From the NCBI GenBank assembly GCA_030372335.1, contig JAUDCW010000004.1: a DNA stretch of 64,000 nucleotides. One strand, given 5' to 3'. Each line of letters opens with the position of its first letter. The stretch's first letter is position 1. The translations under genes and the position numbers were made by a program. This stretch comes from JALCOL01 sp022649665 (GTDB taxonomy: Bacteria; Bacillota; Bacilli; Lactobacillales; Enterococcaceae). The notes below the pieces were generated by a model, which worked only from the letters and a program-made list of their open reading frames with translations, ran no database searches and was not told the DNA's origin. This document shows positions 59,231 to 64,000 of the stretch, piece after piece.

Positions 59231-59258
59231 ATTATAGGCGTTTTATAAAAAAATACAA
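59231..59258 (-). promoter_or_regulatory. Sigma-A promoter of the purine permease gene
   Basis: On the minus strand TTGTAT (59258-59253) and TATAAT (59236-59231) are 16 bases apart, 44 bases before the ATG. A 15-bp palindrome adjoins the -35 box and a cre-like site lies about 60 bases further upstream. Confidence 0.72.
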
Positions 59259-59272
59259 TTCAAAGTTTGAAT
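59258..59272. promoter_or_regulatory. 15-bp palindrome ATTCAAAGTTTGAAT at the permease promoter
   Basis: Seven-base arms ATTCAAA / TTTGAAT flank one central base, immediately upstream of and touching the -35 box. Position suits an activator or repressor site for purine control; the protein is not known. Confidence 0.5.
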
Positions 59273-59317
59273 AATCCCCATTAAAAAAACGAATCAAAAA
59301 ATAGATATATTGCCGAC

Positions 59318-59331
59318 TGTAAGCGCTAGCT
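59318..59331. promoter_or_regulatory. cre-like site upstream of the purine permease
   Basis: TGTAAGCGCTAGCT agrees with the CcpA cre consensus at 12 of 14 positions, with the central AAGCGCT intact. It lies about 60 bases upstream of the permease -35 box and could link purine uptake to carbon status. Confidence 0.45.
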
Positions 59332-59360
59332 CTTGAGGTAATACGTTATACTCGAACTTA

Positions 59361-59394
59361 TAAAAAAACAAGTCGGTCTTTTTTAAGACCGACT
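59361..59394 (-). terminator. Intrinsic terminator of the ygeX-ygeY-ygeW-arcC-ridA run
   Basis: AGTCGGTCTT and AAGACCGACT form a perfect 10-bp stem with a four-base loop, followed on the minus strand by TGTTTTTTTA, 35 bases past the ridA stop. Confidence 0.92.
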
Positions 59395-59400
59395 CGTTCA

Positions 59401-59418
59401 TTAATATTTTCTTAATAT
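59401..59418. repeat. 18-bp AT-rich repeat, copy 2
   Basis: TTAATATTTTCTTAATAT, identical to 41715-41732, placed between the ridA stop and its terminator hairpin. Confidence 0.6.
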
Positions 59419-59429
59419 TTTACTGATTT

Positions 59430-59807
59430 TTATTCTTTGTATGCCTCTGCTTCGACTTCGAACAAGCCGTTCATTGGAAGTGCAGCGACTTCGATGCAAG
59501 AACGTGCTGGGAATTGTTTGAAGTAAGATCCGTAAATATCATTGATCTTGCCGAAATCTCCCATGTCATCTAAGAAAATCAACGTTTTAACAACGTCATT
59601 ATAGTCCATCCCAGCTTCATTCAAGATCACGCCGAGATTTTTCATTGCTTGATGTGCTTGAGCTTCAACGCCATCAGCCAATTTGCCGGTTTCAGGGTTG
59701 ATCCCAAGTTGTCCAGAGATATGAAGCGTATTGCCGCATTTCACTGCATGAACGTAAGGGCCTACTGCTGCGGGTCCTTTTGCTGCGTTGATATATTCTT
59801 TTGCCAT
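59430..59807 (-). CDS. ridA: RidA family enamine/imine deaminase
   Basis: A 125-residue YjgF/YER057c/UK114-type protein that hydrolyses reactive enamine and imine intermediates to ketoacids. AVGPYVHAVKCGNTLHISGQ, the QAMKNLGVILNEAG helix and the C-terminal FPARSCIEVAALPMNG with the catalytic Arg are present. YgeX, encoded in the same run, is a PLP lyase that generates 2-aminoacrylate, a classic RidA substrate, so RidA here likely speeds and detoxifies pyruvate formation. It is 18 bases after the carbamate kinase gene. Confidence 0.95.
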   Translation of the reverse strand: MAKEYINAAKGPAAVGPYVHAVKCGNTLHISGQLGINPETGKLADGVEAQAHQAMKNLGVILNEAGMDYNDVVKTLIFLDDMGDFGKINDIYGSYFKQFPARSCIEVAALPMNGLFEVEAEAYKE

Positions 59808-59825
59808 AATTAGTTTCCTCCTCGA

Positions 59826-60764
59826 TTATCCTTCGATCAATGTCCCAGTTTTGCCTTCGATCCCGTCTTTCGCTTTTTCAAGCAACGTGATCAATGTGCG
59901 GCGTCCTGGTTTCGATGAAGCGAATTTCATGCCGGCTTCGACTTTCGGAAGCATGGAGCCAGGAGCGAATTGTCCTTGGTCAGCATATTTTTGCATATCA
60001 GCAACGTCGACTTTGCCCAAGTTTTCTTGGTTTGGTTTGCCAAAGTTGATGGCAACATTTTCGACTGCTGTCAAAACGATCAAGAAATCAGCATCCAGCT
60101 GTTCCGCCAAGAGTTCGCTGCAGAAATCTTTGTCGATCACGGCTGCTGCTCCTTGGAGATGGTTGCCTTCTTGAAGAACCGGGATTCCGCCGCCGCCGCA
60201 GCAGATCACCGTCTGACCAGCATTTACAAGATCTTTGATCGCTGGCATTTCAACGATTTCTTTTGGTTTTGGCGAAGCAACGACTTGACGCCATCCGCGC
60301 CCGGCATCTTCAACCACGTTGACGTGGCGTTCAGCAGCCATCGCTTTGGCTTCTTCTTCGGTCATGAAGCGGCCGATCGGTTTCGTTGGATTTTTGAACG
60401 CCGGATCTTCTTTGTCAACGATGACTTGCGTTGCCAGCGTCGTAACCGGTTGGTTGATCCCGCGATTCAAAAGTTCTTCGCGCAAAGCGTTTTGCAAATC
60501 ATAGCCGACATATGTTTGGCTCATTGCAACGCAGACAGAAAGCGGAACGGGCGGATATTTGGTTTTGTCTTTATCCGTCAAGCCTTCCATAGCAAGCTGG
60601 ATCATTCCGACTTGCGGGCCGTTTCCGTGAGATACTGTGACTTCATAGCCGGCTTCGATCAAATCAGCGATCGCTTTGCTGGTTTCTTTCACTGCATCCA
60701 TTTGTTCATTCAAGTTATTGCCAAGAGCGTTTCCGCCCAAAGCTACAACAACTTTTTTCGCCAT
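59826..60764 (-). CDS. arcC: Carbamate kinase (YqeA/ArcC)
   Basis: Converts carbamoyl phosphate and ADP to ATP, CO2 and ammonia. The 312-residue protein begins KKVVVALGGNALGNNLNEQM and has TVSHGNGPQVGMIQLAMEG, the VICCGGGGIPVLQEG and IDKDFCSELLAEQLDADFLI blocks, and GSMLPKVEAGMKFA. AAAGGAG precedes the ATG. Encoded with ygeW and ygeY rather than arcA/arcB, it corresponds to E. coli YqeA and should harvest ATP from purine-derived carbamoyl groups. Confidence 0.96.
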   Translation of the reverse strand: MAKKVVVALGGNALGNNLNEQMDAVKETSKAIADLIEAGYEVTVSHGNGPQVGMIQLAMEGLTDKDKTKYPPVPLSVCVAMSQTYVGYDLQNALREELLNRGINQPVTTLATQVIVDKEDPAFKNPTKPIGRFMTEEEAKAMAAERHVNVVEDAGRGWRQVVASPKPKEIVEMPAIKDLVNAGQTVICCGGGGIPVLQEGNHLQGAAAVIDKDFCSELLAEQLDADFLIVLTAVENVAINFGKPNQENLGKVDVADMQKYADQGQFAPGSMLPKVEAGMKFASSKPGRRTLITLLEKAKDGIEGKTGTLIEG

Positions 60765-60787
60765 GGGTATTCTCTCCTTTAAGGTAA

Positions 60788-60821
60788 GGAAAACCGCTAA
60801 GCACAAGGCAAGCGGTCTTCC
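60788..60821 (-). promoter_or_regulatory. Intercistronic stem-loop between ygeW and arcC
   Basis: GGAAAACCGCT and AGCGGTCTTCC pair with one mismatch around a 12-base loop, without a T-run. Probably an mRNA-stabilising or partial attenuation element rather than a terminator. Confidence 0.5.
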
Positions 60822-60858
60822 GATTCATTTGTATTCACAACGCAGTTTCGTGAAAAAA

Positions 60859-62058
60859 TTATTTTTCGACGTATTTGCGTTCTTCTCCGCGAGCTTCCAA
60901 TTCTTGCAAAACTTTCGCAGGATTTTCGAATTTGCTTAAGAAGATCATAGCTGCGATCGAGTAAGGTTTGTAGCTTGCTTGTTTGTAAAGTTCCACACGG
61001 TAGCGGTCGAATACAGAAGCATCGACTTCACCTTCCGCCGCAGAAACACCAGTGATGTCAGCTGGCAGTGGATGCATATACAAAGCTTTGCCGTTCTTCG
61101 TCAAAGCCATCATTTCTTCTGTTGCAGCCCAATCTTTATGGTTTGCATTTTGTTTCAACAATTCTTGTTCCAAAGCATCGATTCCGTCGAAATCGCCTTT
61201 GCCGTACAATTCAGTACGTTCTTCCATTGCTTTGAATGGTGCCCAAGATTTGCAGCAAACAACGTCAGCATCTTTGAAAGCTGCTTTCATGTCATTTGTG
61301 CGTTCATAAGAACCGCCGGATTTTTTAGCGAATTCTTTCGCTTTTTCTTCAACTTCAGGCATTACTTCGTAGCCTTCTGGGTGAGCCAGGACAACGTCCA
61401 TGCCGAAGCGAGTCAACAAAGCGATCAATGATTGAGCAACAGACAATGGTTTGCCGTAAGATGGGGAATAAGCCCAAGACATAACCATTTTTTTGTTTTT
61501 AAGATTTTCAACGCCGCCCAATTCATGGATGATGTGGTTCAAGTCAGCCATTGCTTGTGTTGGGTGATCTTGGTCATCTTGCAAGTCAACAAGGTTCGGA
61601 CGTTGTTCCAAAACATTGTCTTCGTAGCCTTCTTTGACAGCCGCGATAACTTCGCGCATGTAAGCGTCGCCTTTGCCGATATACATGTCGTCACGGATCC
61701 CGATCACGTCAGCCATGAATGAAATCATGGTCGCAGTTTCACGAACAGTTTCGCCGTGAGCGATTTGAGATTTCTTTTCATCCAAATCTTGGATTTCAAG
61801 GCCGAGCATGTTGCAGGCACTTGTGAAAGAAAAACGCGTACGAGTCGAGTTGTCGCGGAAGATTGAAATTGCCAAACCTGAGTCGAACACTTTAGTAGAG
61901 ATATTGCGTTCGCGCAAGTCGCGCAAAGCGTCAGCCACTTTCAAAGTTGCAGCAAGTTCGTCGTCGCTTTTTTCCCATGTTTGCATGAAGTCGTTGCCGT
62001 ACATGCCTTTAGTGTCTAATTTTTCGATATCAGATACTAATTTTTTAAAATCTGCCAT
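60859..62058 (-). CDS. ygeW: Knotted carbamoyltransferase YgeW
   Basis: A 399-residue member of the aspartate/ornithine carbamoyltransferase superfamily, knotted YgeW branch. The carbamoyl-phosphate motif reads FRDNSTRTRFSFTSACNML (residue ~68), VDLQDDQDHPTQAMADLNHI holds the HPTQ motif (residue ~165), and ALYMHPLPADITGV is the HPLP motif (residue ~330). Its substrate was long unknown; family context is purine and 2,3-diaminopropionate metabolism, and it may run in the phosphorolytic direction to give carbamoyl phosphate for carbamate kinase. It lies between ygeY and arcC. Confidence 0.95.
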   Translation of the reverse strand: MADFKKLVSDIEKLDTKGMYGNDFMQTWEKSDDELAATLKVADALRDLRERNISTKVFDSGLAISIFRDNSTRTRFSFTSACNMLGLEIQDLDEKKSQIAHGETVRETATMISFMADVIGIRDDMYIGKGDAYMREVIAAVKEGYEDNVLEQRPNLVDLQDDQDHPTQAMADLNHIIHELGGVENLKNKKMVMSWAYSPSYGKPLSVAQSLIALLTRFGMDVVLAHPEGYEVMPEVEEKAKEFAKKSGGSYERTNDMKAAFKDADVVCCKSWAPFKAMEERTELYGKGDFDGIDALEQELLKQNANHKDWAATEEMMALTKNGKALYMHPLPADITGVSAAEGEVDASVFDRYRVELYKQASYKPYSIAAMIFLSKFENPAKVLQELEARGEERKYVEK

Positions 62059-62102
62059 TGAATATTAATCCCCTTTATTTGTATTTTTCCATTTCATCAC
62101 AC

Positions 62103-62128
62103 ATGACCGGACAAAATCGTCCAGTCAT
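62103..62128 (-). promoter_or_regulatory. Intercistronic stem-loop between ygeY and ygeW
   Basis: ATGACCGGAC and GTCCAGTCAT pair with one mismatch around a six-base loop; no T-run follows. Similar in character to the stem-loop between ygeW and arcC. Confidence 0.45.
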
Positions 62129-62145
62129 GCATGTAAATGATTTGA

Positions 62146-63480
62146 TTATTTAGTGTTTTCGCAGTAGATCGTTGGAAGTGCAGCGTAGAATGCAGCACAG
62201 CGAACCAAATCGTCTTTCCAAGTGATTTCGTTAGGTGCATGAGCTTGCGCTTCTGCCCCAGGACCGTAACCGATGCAAGGGATGTTGTTGCGGCCCATGA
62301 TCGAAACACCGTTTGTCGAGAAAGTCCATTTGTCAAGCAACGGACGAGCTTCGCGCATTTTGATCGTTGCAGCAGGTCCTTGACGTTTATCGCCATACAT
62401 TTTTTCATGTACTTCAACCAAAGATTCGGAAACTTTGTGGTCTTCAGGAATTACCCAAGTTGGGAAGTAGCATTCGATCGGGTAAGACAAGCCAGTCCAG
62501 CTTGGACGGTCATATTCGTACATCGAAACTTTTACGCTGTCGCCATATTTTTTAGCAGCAGGCAATTGACGAATTTCTTCCAAGCAGCTTTCCCAAGTTT
62601 CACCAGCAGTCATCCGGCGGTCAAGAGAAACCGAGCAGCCGTCCGCAACCGCACAGCGGCTAGGAGAAGAGAAGTAGATTTGAGAAGCAGTAACAGTACC
62701 GCGACCCAAGAAGCGTGCTTCTTGCCATTCTGGGTTGTATTCTTCATACAACATTTTTTCAAGACCGCGGATCGAAGTGCTTTCAGTGCAGCCGTTGTTG
62801 TTCAATGCGCGAACATCATTCAAGATGTCAGCCATTTTGTAGATCGCATTGTCGCCGCGTTCTGGTGCAGAACCGTGGCTTGATGTACCTTTGACGTCGA
62901 TCCGGATTTCCATCCGTCCGCGTTGGCCGCGGTAGATCCCGCCGTCAGTCGGTTCCGTTGAAACAACGAATTCAGGACGAACTTTATCTTCGTTGATGAT
63001 ATATTGCCAGCAAAGGCCGTCGCAGTCTTCTTCTTGGACCGTTGCGGTAACGAGGACTGTATAGTCATCATTCAAAAGGCCAAGATCTTTCATGATTTTT
63101 GCGCCGTAGACAGCAGAGATGATCCCGCCTTCTTGGTCGGAAGTTCCGCGTCCGCCGATTTCTGAATCATTTTCATACCCTTTGTATGGGTCGAATGTCC
63201 AGTTATCGATTTCGCCGATCCCAACTGTATCGATGTGGCCGTCGAAAGCTAGCAATTTTTTACCAGTTCCCATGTAGCCCAAAAGGTTGCCCATTTTGTC
63301 GATTTCAACTTTGTCAAAACCTAATTTTTCCATTTCTTGTGCTGCGCGTTTGATTTTGCCTTCTTCTTCAGCGGATTCGCCTGGAATAGCAACTAAGTCG
63401 CGCAAGAATTTAGTCATGTCGTTGCGGTAGCCTTCTGCAGCTTTTTTGATCGCTTCGAAATCAAGATTTTTTACTTCCAT
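62146..63480 (-). CDS. ygeY: YgeY family selenium metabolism-linked hydrolase
   Basis: A 444-residue M20/ArgE-DapE-type metallohydrolase in the YgeY branch, tied to selenium-dependent Mo hydroxylase systems. KLLAFDGHIDTVGIGEI holds the first metal His-x-Asp. The bridging Asp lies in GRGTSDQEGGIISAVYG, Glu-Glu in ATVQEEDCDGLCWQYI, and later ligands in RMEIRIDVKGTSSHGSAPER. It probably hydrolyses an N-acyl or N-carbamoyl intermediate ahead of YgeX. The ATG at 63480 is preferred; an in-frame GTG at 63498 would overlap ygeX. Confidence 0.94.
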   Translation of the reverse strand: MEVKNLDFEAIKKAAEGYRNDMTKFLRDLVAIPGESAEEEGKIKRAAQEMEKLGFDKVEIDKMGNLLGYMGTGKKLLAFDGHIDTVGIGEIDNWTFDPYKGYENDSEIGGRGTSDQEGGIISAVYGAKIMKDLGLLNDDYTVLVTATVQEEDCDGLCWQYIINEDKVRPEFVVSTEPTDGGIYRGQRGRMEIRIDVKGTSSHGSAPERGDNAIYKMADILNDVRALNNNGCTESTSIRGLEKMLYEEYNPEWQEARFLGRGTVTASQIYFSSPSRCAVADGCSVSLDRRMTAGETWESCLEEIRQLPAAKKYGDSVKVSMYEYDRPSWTGLSYPIECYFPTWVIPEDHKVSESLVEVHEKMYGDKRQGPAATIKMREARPLLDKWTFSTNGVSIMGRNNIPCIGYGPGAEAQAHAPNEITWKDDLVRCAAFYAALPTIYCENTK

Positions 63481-63488
63481 TATTTTCT

Positions 63489-64000
63489 TTACCCCCACAC
63501 AATTTTTTTATAATTTTCTGGATCGGTGTCTCCTTCAGTAGAGAACATCAAAACCATTGAATCCTTATTCAGTTCCATTGCATCGCGCAAGTCTTTGTAG
63601 TCATCATTTTTCATGATGGCAGCCAAAAGACCCATGCCGACAGCGCCGGATTCGCCGGACGTTACTTGCGGATCGCCTTTGATTGGGTTGCCGAGCATCC
63701 GCATTCCTTTTTCCGCTACCCAGTCAGGGCATGAAACAAAGAAGTCGACGTGGTTTTTCAAAATGTCGAATGAGATCGTGTTTGGTTCACCACAAGCCAA
63801 ACCAGCCATGATCGTGTTCAAATCGCCTTCAACAAAGCGGATTTTGCCGTCTTTGCCGATCGCCGATTTATAAAGACAATCAGCAGCTTCTGCTTCCATT
63901 ACGATCATTTTCGGCGGATTGTCAGGGTAGCAGTTGGCAAAGTAGCCGACCACTGCACCGGCAAGTGAGCCGACACCTGCTTGAACGAGGACATGTGTCG
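63489..64000 (-). CDS. ygeX: Diaminopropionate ammonia-lyase, 3' part (runs off the window)
   Basis: The C-terminal ~170 residues of the PLP-dependent lyase that converts 2,3-diaminopropionate to pyruvate and two ammonia. The reading frame stays open to the window edge, and the segment QAGVGSLAGAVVGYFANCYP contains the glycine-rich loop that binds PLP phosphate. AIGKDGKIRFVEGDLNTIMA and NPIKGDPQVTSGESGAVGMG match the family C-terminal domain. The N-terminus with the PLP lysine is outside. It precedes ygeY by eight bases, as in the E. coli ygeW-ygeX-ygeY neighbourhood. Confidence 0.93.
   Translation of the reverse strand, partial: THVLVQAGVGSLAGAVVGYFANCYPDNPPKMIVMEAEAADCLYKSAIGKDGKIRFVEGDLNTIMAGLACGEPNTISFDILKNHVDFFVSCPDWVAEKGMRMLGNPIKGDPQVTSGESGAVGMGLLAAIMKNDDYKDLRDAMELNKDSMVLMFSTEGDTDPENYKKIVWG

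Noticed and set aside
1..64000. CRISPR arrays, tRNA/rRNA genes, insertion sequences, prophage or integrase genes
   Set aside because: No spaced direct repeats, cloverleaf-like sequences, transposase or integrase proteins, or terminal inverted repeats were seen.

Overview
The window reads as the chromosome of a low-to-moderate G+C Gram-positive bacterium of the order Lactobacillales (Enterococcus/Lactobacillus-like). The clues are strong AGGAGG-type ribosome-binding sites, frequent TTG/GTG starts, sigma-A promoters, a tagatose-6-phosphate lac pathway, cre-like sites, a ComK-type protein beside a ComX/SigH-like sigma factor, and a DNA polymerase I whose proofreading site is degenerate. The genus cannot be fixed from the sequence. 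No rRNA, tRNA, CRISPR array, insertion sequence or prophage gene was seen.

Layout. 0-2.6 kb: end of a surface-polysaccharide operon (priming sugar transferase, DUF4422 protein, galU). 2.8-4.3 kb: a divergent pair of competence-type regulators. 4.3-10.4 kb: stress and envelope genes (YflT-like protein, small membrane protein, GtrA + GT2 glycosyltransferase, EamA exporter, GNAT, glutathione peroxidase, MFS). 10.5-16.9 kb: lacRABCD, diverging from a galactitol-family PTS (EIIA, EIIB, EIIC); together they look like a complete galactose-6-phosphate route. 17-18.5 kb: ferritin-like/VIT1 metal exporter and a flavodoxin-like protein. 18.5-26.8 kb: FtsX-type ABC transporter with a giant coiled-coil insert, then coaE, mutM and polA. 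26.9-34.9 kb: BI-1 protein, MaoC-like protein, MarR-controlled drug exporter, murC, an unrecognised gene, a CcpA-type-controlled aldehyde dehydrogenase and a class-I amidotransferase-like hydrolase. 35-41.4 kb: an anaerobic redox module, flavodoxin - nfnA - nfnB - pyruvate:ferredoxin oxidoreductase.

41.7-64 kb is the most distinctive region: a selenium-dependent molybdenum hydroxylase (SDMH) and purine-catabolism island, all on the minus strand. It has a selenium-cofactor operon (mocA-like nucleotidyltransferase, cysteine desulfurase, selD, yedF, DUF3343, yqeC, yqeB). It also has a 2Fe-2S/Mo fusion hydroxylase, an XdhC-type chaperone, a ModE N-domain regulator, two paralogous xdhA subunits with one xdhB and one xdhC, an NCS2 purine permease, ridA, carbamate kinase, ygeW, ygeY and the 3' part of ygeX, which runs off the window. 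selD is present without selA or selB here, the known pattern for labile selenium delivered to the Mo centre rather than selenocysteine.

Working model (inference): a purine enters through the NCS2 permease and is oxidised by the selenium-activated Mo hydroxylases. After ring-opening steps encoded outside the window it is finished by YgeW/YgeY/YgeX and carbamate kinase, giving ATP, ammonia and pyruvate. The adjacent PFOR-flavodoxin-NfnAB module could then take the pyruvate and balance electrons between flavodoxin/ferredoxin, NADH and NADPH. Intrinsic terminators and separate promoters split the island into several transcription units.
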